Shown here one piece after another: positions 35,467-43,752 of a DNA stretch of 64,000 bases. Origin of the DNA: Flavobacteriales bacterium (lineage in GTDB: Bacteria; Bacteroidota; Bacteroidia; Flavobacteriales_F; PHOS-HE28). The notes under the pieces were generated by a model that ran no database searches, was not told where the DNA came from, and saw only the letters and a list, made by a program, of their open reading frames with translations. Numbering within the stretch: position 1 is the stretch's first letter; the number at the start of each line of letters is the position of its first letter. The DNA is taken from positions 2,895,497-2,959,496 of the forward strand of contig CP129489.1 in NCBI GenBank assembly GCA_030584065.1, given 5' to 3'. The position numbers and the translations under genes are program-made.

Positions 35467-36909
35467 ATGCCACGCCGCCATCTGCTCATCCTGCTACTCG
35501 CCTTCGCGGTGAGCGTGGTCGTACGCTGGCCCTTGCTCAACCGCCCGCTCAGCGGCCACCACGAGCTCTGCACCGCACTGGTGCTCATCGCGCTGCACAG
35601 CTGGCACCACGATGGCTTCCTCCCCCACCACGGCGCGCCGGCCATCACCTTCACCGGCCCCGCCGACCTGATCCCGCCCGGTTACACCGATGCTCCCGCA
35701 CTGCACGATGGCGTGCTCTACTACCTCTCGCATCCGCCGCTCGCCTTCGACCTGCCGCATGCGCTGTTCGCCATCACGGGCACCGAGCCCAATGCTCTGG
35801 GCTTGCAGCTCTTCAATCTGTTCTTCCACCTGCTCACGGCCATCGGCCTGTACCTCGTCGTGCGCGAGTTGCAGCGCGATGGACCGGCGCCGCTCTTCGC
35901 CGCGCTGCTCTACGTCTTCATGCCCGCGCCGCTCTGGTTCCACGGCAATGCCTACATGAGCGACATGTTCGTCCAGAACGCATGGGTCTGGCACGTGCTC
36001 GTCGCCTTGCGTGCCTTGACGAGAACCGATGGCGTCCCTTGGCGCATGGCGGTGTTGTGCGCGTTGACGCTTTTCCTCACCACGCTCATCAGCTGGCCGG
36101 GTGTGTGGGCGGGCGTTGCATTGGGCATGATCGCTATTGTGCAATGGCACCAGCAGCGCGATGCCACGCGATTGCGATTGTTGGCTTCGGCGTTTGCCGG
36201 TGTCGGCCTCGCGCTGGCATTCACCGCTTGGCGCTGGCTGCAGGTGGTGGATGTCGATGCCCTGCTCGCCTACTTCAGCGGTCGCTACGCCGAGCGTGGA
36301 ACCGGCAGCGAGCATGGAGGCATGCTCCGCACGTTGTTGCTCAACTACCGCATCAGCTGGCTGCCGCTCCTGCTGCCCCTCGTGTCGCTGCTGCGGAAGC
36401 GCCATTCGGTCATCTCCCAGCGCAACGCACTGTGGCTCTTCGTGGTGCTCACGGCGCTGCCCGTGATCCTGGAGATGGCCTTCCTGCTTGAGTACACGGG
36501 CCACGACTTCGCCGCGCTCAAGGCCGGTCTGCTGCTCTGCGGGCTGGGCGGGCTGGGGCTGTCGGCCATGCGCGCTGGTTGGTCATGGGCTGCGCTGGCG
36601 GTGACGTGCGTTGCAGGCGTGCTCTACTTCTACCGCACCAATCCGCCCTCATCGAGGACGGACGAGCGATTCACCTGGCAGATGGAGCAAGGCCTCGCCA
36701 TCGCACGCGAAGCCAGGCCGGACGAGATGGTCTTCACCCTCGGCTTCACCCCGGAGCCGCAGGTGCGGTGGTACGCGAAGCGCACGCTCTTCCGGGTGGA
36801 TGATACACGGCACGCCCGGGAGCTCCTTCGGGCATCGGGCAACCCCAAGGGCATTCTCTTCCGCCAAGCCGCAGCAGGTCTCTCGCACGAGCGCATCAGG
36901 GCGGATTGA
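35467..36909 (+). CDS. GT-C-like polytopic membrane protein
   Basis: A 480-residue integral membrane protein. The N-terminal helix (LLILLLAFAVSVVVRW) is followed by a long loop with HHELCTALVLIALHSW and GVLYYLSHPPLAF, a layout seen in GT-C/dolichyl-mannosyltransferase-like proteins. About ten more helices follow and a soluble C-terminal domain of some 80 residues (LAIAREARPDEMVFTLGF). No named family was recognised. Its stop codon directly abuts that of the next gene on the other strand (36909/36910). Probable role in surface glycan assembly, by fold only. Confidence 0.75.
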   Translation: MPRRHLLILLLAFAVSVVVRWPLLNRPLSGHHELCTALVLIALHSWHHDGFLPHHGAPAITFTGPADLIPPGYTDAPALHDGVLYYLSHPPLAFDLPHALFAITGTEPNALGLQLFNLFFHLLTAIGLYLVVRELQRDGPAPLFAALLYVFMPAPLWFHGNAYMSDMFVQNAWVWHVLVALRALTRTDGVPWRMAVLCALTLFLTTLISWPGVWAGVALGMIAIVQWHQQRDATRLRLLASAFAGVGLALAFTAWRWLQVVDVDALLAYFSGRYAERGTGSEHGGMLRTLLLNYRISWLPLLLPLVSLLRKRHSVISQRNALWLFVVLTALPVILEMAFLLEYTGHDFAALKAGLLLCGLGGLGLSAMRAGWSWAALAVTCVAGVLYFYRTNPPSSRTDERFTWQMEQGLAIAREARPDEMVFTLGFTPEPQVRWYAKRTLFRVDDTRHARELLRASGNPKGILFRQAAAGLSHERIRAD

Positions 36910-38679
36910 TCACTTGGGGCCGAAGAGCTCCACCTGCAGGTCGTCCACGATATGCGTACCTCCGGCCTGGTTCCAGATGTACACCTTCAGGTTGTCCTCG
37001 GCGGACCGCACCTCGGGCGTGATGTAGTCGAAGCGCTGGGTGCACCATTCGCCGGGGGCCGCAGCGCTGAGGTCCCACTTCACCGCACGGTACTTGTAGG
37101 TCTCACCCTTGTGGTGGAAGGTGGCCACGAGGATGGGCGGAGCCGTGGTGCTGTCCGTGACCCATAGGCGGGCGCTGATGCGCAGCCACGCGTGATCCGC
37201 ACCGGTGAGGCGCCGGAACGGCACATCGGGCCCAGGCGTGAACGGGTCGGCCGGAGAAAGGGCACAGACGCCCTCTGGGCGGTCGTCGAAGGTGTTGCGG
37301 TAGAGCAGCGAGCGGTGATAACCCGATTCATCCTTCAGCGCCTCCTCCTCGGTGAGCGGACGGTCGACCAGGAGCAGTGCATCCGCCCCGGCCGGCACCG
37401 CGGTACGGCCGAAAACCGCAGCGTAGTAGCCGGCCGTCATCCGCTCCTTGCTGAGGATGCCGTGGCTCCACTGCCAGGTCTGGAACAGGTTCAGCACGAC
37501 GAGGACCGCGCTTGCCGCGAGCATGGTGCGCCGGCCGGGGCCGGTCAGCGCGAAGCCGAGCGGCACCGCGAGCAATGCATAGGCCGGCATCATGCTCCGT
37601 GCGCTGAAGCTGCCGCCAGCATACCACCAGTTCGTCCAGCTGCTCACCACGTAGAGGTCGACGGCCAGGTAGGCGCACAGCGGCCAGAACAGGTGACGGG
37701 CGCGCTGCCGCACGGCCCCGAGCCCAGCCACCATGACCAGCGCCAGCGGCGTGTACACGAACCAGCCCTTGCGGAAGCTGAACAGGAAATCCCAGGTATG
37801 CGGTGAGCCGAAATCGAAGCCTTCGCCGGGATTGATGTAGGAGTAGAACAGCCACTCGCCCGTCACCTGCCTCCAGTATGCCAGCTGTGGCGAAGCCATG
37901 ACCACGAAGGCCGTCACCGCCAGCACCGCCTGGGGCCAGCGATCGGCCACCATGCGCCACTTCGCGCGCCATCCCGACGGCTCCGCCCAGAGCAACGGAA
38001 TCAGCAGGCACACCCCCTCGCTCGGGCGCACCAGGGTGATCCAGCCCGCCAGGGCCCCAACCGCTACCGCCGCCGGCAGGCCCGCATGGTGGTGCCAGCG
38101 CTGCGTGGCAAGCGCCAAGGCGGCATAAAGGGTGAAGAGGAGCGGATGCGTCAGCAGCGTGCCGTCCAAAGCAGCCAGGTGGAGGAAGTTGGTTCCCAGT
38201 ACGACCAGGACTATGAGCACGGCCGTCGTCCGCTCATCGAACCAGTTCAGCAGCAGCCGTCGGAACAGGAAGAGCCCGAGCATCACCCACAGCAGCATGC
38301 CGTAGGTGACCGCAACGCGGTAGGGCGCCGAGAAGCCATCCGCAGGAAAGCCCAACGGACCTGCCAGCGCATGCGCAATAGCGAAGAAGGGAGCATAGGC
38401 GAGCGCCATGCCCGAGCTGTACTTGATGACGCGCCCGCCTTCCGGGCCATCAACCAGCTGATAGAGCGTGGCCGAGGGCTCATGCTCCGCCACCAACGCT
38501 TCCAGCCAAGCGGGGTTGCGCAGCCCGGGATCATGGTGGATGAATGTGGCCGGGAGATAGAGGTAGTACCCGAAGACGTCCCACGTGAAGGCATGGCGCA
38601 CGGGCTGAGTCGTACGCAGGCCGAGCAGCAGCGCGCACAGGGCCCAAACGGCGACCAACGACCAGCGGCGCTGCGGCAT
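36910..38679 (-). CDS. GT-C-like polytopic membrane protein with C-terminal soluble domain
   Basis: A 589-residue protein with about eleven hydrophobic segments starting WSLVAVWALCALLLGL. The first loop contains HAFTWDVFGYYLYLPATFIH, the position of the GT-C catalytic acidic residue, and further on WITLVRPSEGVCLLIPLL. The C-terminal 150 residues (from about 440) are soluble and beta-rich, ending KVYIWNQAGGTHIVDDLQVE, like a carbohydrate-binding sandwich. The 38679 start is followed at once by the first helix and preceded by minus-strand TACCTTGG at 4 bases; the frame upstream is antisense to the aldehyde dehydrogenase. Converges on the 35467 gene with no gap. Confidence 0.75.
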   Translation of the reverse strand: MPQRRWSLVAVWALCALLLGLRTTQPVRHAFTWDVFGYYLYLPATFIHHDPGLRNPAWLEALVAEHEPSATLYQLVDGPEGGRVIKYSSGMALAYAPFFAIAHALAGPLGFPADGFSAPYRVAVTYGMLLWVMLGLFLFRRLLLNWFDERTTAVLIVLVVLGTNFLHLAALDGTLLTHPLLFTLYAALALATQRWHHHAGLPAAVAVGALAGWITLVRPSEGVCLLIPLLWAEPSGWRAKWRMVADRWPQAVLAVTAFVVMASPQLAYWRQVTGEWLFYSYINPGEGFDFGSPHTWDFLFSFRKGWFVYTPLALVMVAGLGAVRQRARHLFWPLCAYLAVDLYVVSSWTNWWYAGGSFSARSMMPAYALLAVPLGFALTGPGRRTMLAASAVLVVLNLFQTWQWSHGILSKERMTAGYYAAVFGRTAVPAGADALLLVDRPLTEEEALKDESGYHRSLLYRNTFDDRPEGVCALSPADPFTPGPDVPFRRLTGADHAWLRISARLWVTDSTTAPPILVATFHHKGETYKYRAVKWDLSAAAPGEWCTQRFDYITPEVRSAEDNLKVYIWNQAGGTHIVDDLQVELFGPK

Positions 38680-38683
38680 GGGG

Positions 38684-38720
38684 CCAAGGTAGCCGGGCCA
38701 TCCGTGCGGCGATACCTTCG
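38684..38720. promoter_or_regulatory. Paired promoter elements between divergent genes
   Basis: Minus-strand TACCTTGG (38684-38691) lies 4 bases before the ATG at 38679, and plus-strand TACCTTCG (38713-38720) lies 4 bases before the ATG at 38725. Each differs from TAnnTTTG at one position. The equal short spacing again points to leaderless transcripts. Confidence 0.5.
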
Positions 38721-38724
38721 CCGC

Positions 38725-40188
38725 ATGTCCCCCACCCCAGCGGAGGCCGCCTCCGCACGCACCCTGTACCGGCCGGCCAACTTCCTGCATGGCCATTGGT
38801 CCTCCGAAGGCGATGGCAGCACCCAGGCGGTGCTGGACAAGTACCAAGGCACCGAGATAGCCCGCATCCCGCACGCCAGCGAAGCCCAGATGGAAGCGGC
38901 CATCACCGCCGCCCAGCGAGCGTTCCCGGCGTTCCGCAAGCTGAGTGCGGGTGAGCGCAGCGAGCGGCTGGAGCGATTGGCGGGCCTGCTCAAGGAGCAC
39001 GAGGAGGAACTGGCGCAGCTCATCATGCGCGAGGCGGGCAAGCCGATCGGCTATGCACGCACCGAGATCGCGCGGTGCATCGTCACCGTGCGCACGGCCG
39101 CGGCCGAGGCGCTGCGCTTCGGCGGCGAGGTGGTGCCCATCGACTATGGCGCAGGCGCGGGCAGGACGGCATTCACCAAGCGTCACCCGATCGGCATCAT
39201 CGCCGCCATCACACCGTTCAACTTCCCGCTCAACCTGGTACTGCACAAGGTGGCGCCGGCGCTGGCCATCGGCTGCCCGGTCATCCTGAAGCCCGCGCCG
39301 CAGGCCCCGCTCAGCGCCCTGGCGCTCTCCCGCTTCATCGCGCAGCTGGGCTATCCCGACGGGGCATTCAGCTGCATGCTCTGCGGGATCCCGGTGGCGG
39401 AGAAGCTCGTGAAGGACCCGCGCATCGCCATGCTCAGCTTCACCGGAAGCGACAAGGTGGGCTGGCACCTGAAAGCCATCTGCGGGAAGAAGAAGGTGGC
39501 CCTCGAGCTCGGCGGCAACGCGGCCGTGATCGTGGACGAGGGCGCCGACCTGCCCGCTGTGGCCAAGGCCGTGGCCGCTGGCTCCTTCCTCTACGCCGGC
39601 CAGATCTGCATCAGCACCCAGCGCATCTTCGCCGTGGAGCGCGTGTTCGAGCGCTTCCGCGACCTGCTGGTCCAGGAGGTGGGCCGCATTCCCTGCGGCG
39701 ACCCGGCCGATCCCGGCACCATCGTGGGGCCCATCATCGATAGGGGCCACCTGCTCCGCATCGCTGCATGGGTCGAAGAGGCCCGGCAGGGCGGGGCCCA
39801 GGTGCTTGCCGGCGGGCACGCGGTGGATGAGGCGCGCAACGTGTATGCAGCCACCCTGCTCACCGGCACGGACAACTCGATGAAGGTGAGCTGCGCCGAG
39901 GCCTTCGGCCCGGTCGCCACCGTGGAACGCGTGCGGGATTTCAAGGCCGCGATCGACGCAGTGAACGACAGCAGCTTCGGGCTTCAGGCGGGCGTCTTCA
40001 CCGATAGCCTCGCGCATATGCGCATGGCCCACGAGGAGCTCGAGGTGGGAGGCGTCATCATCAACGGAATCCCCGGTTTCCGGGTGGATAGCATGCCCTA
40101 CGGCGGCATCAAGGACAGCGGCTTGGGGCGCGAGGGCATCCGGTACGCCATCGAGGAGATGAGCGAGCCACGGCTGCTGGTGTACTGA
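38725..40188 (+). CDS. NAD(P)-dependent aldehyde dehydrogenase (succinate-semialdehyde/lactaldehyde type)
   Basis: A 487-residue aldehyde dehydrogenase oxidising an aldehyde to its acid. The cofactor and active site are intact: ITPFNFPLNLVLHKVAPALA, SFTGSDKVGWHLK, general base Glu261 in ALELGGNAAVIV, nucleophile Cys295 in AGQICISTQRIF, and AFGPVATVERV, with the C-terminal MPYGGIKDSGLGREG. The sequence fits succinate-semialdehyde, glyceraldehyde or lactaldehyde dehydrogenases; the substrate cannot be fixed. Together with the GabT-like gene at 1.4 kb it could complete GABA breakdown, but the genes are 36 kb apart. The start is chosen from the promoter element 4 bases upstream. Confidence 0.9.
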   Translation: MSPTPAEAASARTLYRPANFLHGHWSSEGDGSTQAVLDKYQGTEIARIPHASEAQMEAAITAAQRAFPAFRKLSAGERSERLERLAGLLKEHEEELAQLIMREAGKPIGYARTEIARCIVTVRTAAAEALRFGGEVVPIDYGAGAGRTAFTKRHPIGIIAAITPFNFPLNLVLHKVAPALAIGCPVILKPAPQAPLSALALSRFIAQLGYPDGAFSCMLCGIPVAEKLVKDPRIAMLSFTGSDKVGWHLKAICGKKKVALELGGNAAVIVDEGADLPAVAKAVAAGSFLYAGQICISTQRIFAVERVFERFRDLLVQEVGRIPCGDPADPGTIVGPIIDRGHLLRIAAWVEEARQGGAQVLAGGHAVDEARNVYAATLLTGTDNSMKVSCAEAFGPVATVERVRDFKAAIDAVNDSSFGLQAGVFTDSLAHMRMAHEELEVGGVIINGIPGFRVDSMPYGGIKDSGLGREGIRYAIEEMSEPRLLVY

Positions 40189-40293
40189 CCGCTTGCTTTT
40201 CACCCTTCCCGCAGCTAGCTTGCATCGCCCTGCAGGGCCGCGGTGCGAAGGGAGGTGAGTGAGCAGCGGCCGGCACAATCATCCCGCACAGCC

Positions 40294-43200
40294 ATGCGCT
40301 TCCTCACCGCCAACCGCAAGTCCATCATTGCGCTCGCCGCGCTTTCGCTCTTCGCCGGCCTCTCGGCCTTCGAGCCGGGGCCTTCCGATGATACCGGCTC
40401 CGCCAAGGCGATCGGAGGCGGTGTCCCCGTTTCGGCGTTCACCAACTTCGAGTCGGCGCATGTGAGCCCCATCGCCCTCACGCCCGATGGCACCCGGCTG
40501 CTGGCTGTGAACACGGCCAACAACAGCCTGGAGGTGTTCGATGTCACCGCCGCCGGCATCACCCATTCCGCCAGCATCCCCGTGGGCCTCGACCCCGTGA
40601 CCGTGCGCGCCCGCACCAACAACGAAGCCTGGGTGGTGTGCACCATCAGCGATGAGGTGAGCATCGTGGACCTCACCCTGAAGGCCACCGTGCGCAGCCT
40701 GCTCACGGAGAACGAGCCGGCCGATGTGGTCTTCGCGAGCGGGAAGGCCTTCGTGAGCTGCGCCGAGCAGGAGATGGTGCAGGTCTTCGACCTGGCCAAC
40801 CTGAACTCCGCGCCCACCCAGGTGCTGCTGAAGGGCGAGCAGCCGCGCGCCCTGGCCGTGAGCCCCGACGGCGGCACGGTATACTGCGCCTTCTTCGAGA
40901 GCGGGAACCAGACCACTGTCCTCAATGGCAACTCCTTCCATGCCGGGGGCTTCTGCTCTCCGCAAGGCGGATGCACCACCGTGCCGAATGAAGTGACCAA
41001 TCCGGCAGGGCCCTATGGCGGAGCCGTTCCGGTACCGAACGCCGGCACGGGATTCAACCCGCCCATGAACCCGAACAATCCGCCCATGCAGGCCAATCAC
41101 AGCCTGGTGGTGCGCAAGAATGCCGCTGGCCAATGGATGGATGACAATGGCGGCAACTGGACGAACCTCGTCTCCGGCAACGCTCCGGGGAAAGCGCGCA
41201 TCGCCGGCTGGGACATGCCCGACAGGGACGTAGCCATGATCAACGCCAACAGCCCCAGCACCGCCACCGTCACCTACAAGCAGACGCTCGGCAACATCCT
41301 CATGGCCATGAGCGTGCGGCCCGGAACGGGCGAGGTATTCGTCGTGGGCACCGATGCCACCAATGAGAAGCGCTTCGAGCCCAACCTGCGCGGCAAATTC
41401 CTCACGGTGAACGTGTCGCGATTCCTCGGAGCGGGCGCGGTGACGCGCACCGACCTCAACCCCCACATCAATTACAGCACCCACAGCTCGCCGCCTGCGC
41501 TGCGCAAGCAATCCATCGGCGACCCGCGCGGCATCGCTTGGAAGGCCGATGGGAGCACGGCCTATGTCACCGGCATGGGGAGCAACAATGTGATCATGAT
41601 CAACGCCACGGGCGCGCGCGTGAGCCCCGATCCGATCACCGTGGGAGAAGGGCCCACGGGCGTCGTGCTGCATGAGGGCAGCGGCCGCGCCTTCGTGCTC
41701 AACAAGTTCGGCGCCAGCATCAGCACCATCGACCTTGCGACGAACAAGGAGGTGGCCCGCACTTCCTATTTCGATCCCACCCCGCAGGCGATCAAGGTCG
41801 GACGGAAGCATCTCTATGATACGCACCTGGGCAGCGGCCACGGTCACATCAGCTGCGGCAGCTGCCATGTGGATAGCCGTTGGGACCGCCTGGCCTGGGA
41901 CCTCGGCAATCCCGCCGGCGGAATGGTCACCGTGAACGACCCCGCAGGCAATAAGACCTACCATCCGATGAAGGGGCTGAAGACGACCCAGTTCCTCATC
42001 GACATCATCAACCGGGGCACGGGCAAGCTTCATTGGCGTGGCGACAAGGGCAGCTTCCACGACTTCGCCGGTGCCTTCGAGGACCTTCAGGGCCTGGATG
42101 CTCCGCTAGACGTGGTGGGCATGCAGGAGTTCAGCGATTTCCTCGCGGCCACCTGGTACGTCCCCAACCCCTACCGCACCATCAGGCCGGACACCAACAC
42201 CGCCGGGGTGGCCGCTACCGTGGAGCGGATGAACAATCCCAACCGCGTGCGCTTCACGGGCACCACGTTCCAGACCATTCCCACTGCCGGGGTGAGCCTC
42301 TTCGTCGCCGTGAACATCAACTGCTCGCATTGCCACCAAACTGGGAGCGGACGCGGACACCTGCCCGGCAACGGCTCGAACACCAGCGCCGGCGTGGTGA
42401 ACATGGCCCTGAACACCAATATGGTGCCCGACCTGCGCAGCACCTACCGGAAGAACGGCTTCTTCTATAACACCACCGAATGCACCAGCGGCTTCGGAAT
42501 GATGAGCGACGGGGTGATGGAGACCCGGTTCAATCAGAACGGCACCGGGCATTACCTCGGCGACTATGAGCCGGAGCTGCTCAGCTGGAGCGGCGGCATC
42601 ACACAGGCGAACAGCCCGCAGAGCTACGGCTTCGACCGCGTGCATGCCATCCAGGATGCCATGCCGGCCGTGGGAATGCGCATGACCATCAATGGCAGCG
42701 TGGGCAGCGCCGGCCGTGTGGGGACGCTCTTGAACTGGACGAACAAGTACCCGAACGACTACGCGCTCGTTGTGAAGGGCCGCTGGCAGGGGGAGCTGCG
42801 GGGCTTCTACTACCTCGGGAGCAACAACTACCAGCCCGACCTCAACGGAGCGCCACCCGTGACGCACGCTCAGCTGGTTGCCCATGCGCAGGCCGGCAAC
42901 CCGCTCACTTGGACCATCGTCCACCCCAGCACCAAGATCCGCCATGGCGTTGACCGTGACCTGGACGGCATCTTCGACTACTCCGATGGCGATGCAGAAC
43001 TGGCGCTGAGCATGGTGCTGGAAGGGGCATGGAACGGAACGGCGATGCGGAGCGACCTGCTGACAGCCGGCATCCTGCCCACTTCCGACCCATACGGCCA
43101 AGGCGCCACCATGAAGCCGGAGCTCCTCGAGCGTACCGGTGCCGGGGCCCCCGTGGATTGGGTGATGGTGCAGCTGCGCGATGGCGCCAACCATGGGACG

Positions 43201-43698
43201 GTGGTGGACGAAATGGCCGCCGTGCTGCTCGCTGATGGCCGCGTGGTGACGCCAGACGGAGATGAGCCGCTCTGGTTCCCCGATGCCCCGCGCGCGTCCT
43301 ACAAGGTGGCCGTCTGGCACCGCAATCACCTCGCCACCATGACCAGCAGCGCCCAGGCCTTCGGCGCCGGCGTGGTGCGCGTGGACCTGGCCGACCCGGC
43401 CACGCCCACGTACGGCACCGATGCACGCAAGCTCCTAGGCACCATCGCCGCGCTATGGGCGGGCGACGTGGACGGCAACGGCATCCTGCGGTACACCAAC
43501 CAGGAGAACGACCGCGACCCCATCCTGGTGCGTGTGGGGGGCAGCCTGCCCACGGCCACCACCACCGGATACCATCCGGAGGATGTGAACCTGGACGGCG
43601 TGGTGAAGTACACCGGGCAGGACAACGACCGTGACCCCATCCTGCAGAACATCGGCGGCAGCATTCCAACGAATACGCGCACCGAGCAGCTGCCCTGA
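40294..43698 (+). CDS. Secreted beta-propeller / di-heme cytochrome c protein with dockerin-like C-terminus
   Basis: A 1134-residue exported protein. A short signal (MRFLTANRKSIIALAALSLF) precedes YVTN/YncE-type beta-propeller blades (PDGTRLLAVNTANNSLEVFD, PDGGTVYCAFFESG, TAYVTGMGSNNVIMIN). Two heme c sites follow: CGSCH at residues 521-525 and CSHCH at 677-681. Near the C-terminus, two duplicated EF-hand/dockerin-like loops appear, DVDGNGILRYTNQENDRD and DVNLDGVVKYTGQDNDRD, ending in GGSIPTNTRTEQLP, a tail I have seen on Bacteroidota surface proteins. The Met at 40294 was preferred to the earlier in-frame Met at 40243. It may be an electron-transfer protein or oxidase at the cell surface; the substrate is unknown. 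Confidence 0.82.
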   Translation: MRFLTANRKSIIALAALSLFAGLSAFEPGPSDDTGSAKAIGGGVPVSAFTNFESAHVSPIALTPDGTRLLAVNTANNSLEVFDVTAAGITHSASIPVGLDPVTVRARTNNEAWVVCTISDEVSIVDLTLKATVRSLLTENEPADVVFASGKAFVSCAEQEMVQVFDLANLNSAPTQVLLKGEQPRALAVSPDGGTVYCAFFESGNQTTVLNGNSFHAGGFCSPQGGCTTVPNEVTNPAGPYGGAVPVPNAGTGFNPPMNPNNPPMQANHSLVVRKNAAGQWMDDNGGNWTNLVSGNAPGKARIAGWDMPDRDVAMINANSPSTATVTYKQTLGNILMAMSVRPGTGEVFVVGTDATNEKRFEPNLRGKFLTVNVSRFLGAGAVTRTDLNPHINYSTHSSPPALRKQSIGDPRGIAWKADGSTAYVTGMGSNNVIMINATGARVSPDPITVGEGPTGVVLHEGSGRAFVLNKFGASISTIDLATNKEVARTSYFDPTPQAIKVGRKHLYDTHLGSGHGHISCGSCHVDSRWDRLAWDLGNPAGGMVTVNDPAGNKTYHPMKGLKTTQFLIDIINRGTGKLHWRGDKGSFHDFAGAFEDLQGLDAPLDVVGMQEFSDFLAATWYVPNPYRTIRPDTNTAGVAATVERMNNPNRVRFTGTTFQTIPTAGVSLFVAVNINCSHCHQTGSGRGHLPGNGSNTSAGVVNMALNTNMVPDLRSTYRKNGFFYNTTECTSGFGMMSDGVMETRFNQNGTGHYLGDYEPELLSWSGGITQANSPQSYGFDRVHAIQDAMPAVGMRMTINGSVGSAGRVGTLLNWTNKYPNDYALVVKGRWQGELRGFYYLGSNNYQPDLNGAPPVTHAQLVAHAQAGNPLTWTIVHPSTKIRHGVDRDLDGIFDYSDGDAELALSMVLEGAWNGTAMRSDLLTAGILPTSDPYGQGATMKPELLERTGAGAPVDWVMVQLRDGANHGTVVDEMAAVLLADGRVVTPDGDEPLWFPDAPRASYKVAVWHRNHLATMTSSAQAFGAGVVRVDLADPATPTYGTDARKLLGTIAALWAGDVDGNGILRYTNQENDRDPILVRVGGSLPTATTTGYHPEDVNLDGVVKYTGQDNDRDPILQNIGGSIPTNTRTEQLP

Positions 43699-43752
43699 GT
43701 GTTATGGGGACGGTCCGCCCCGTCGGGCGGCCTACTTTACGTGCCGATCCAC

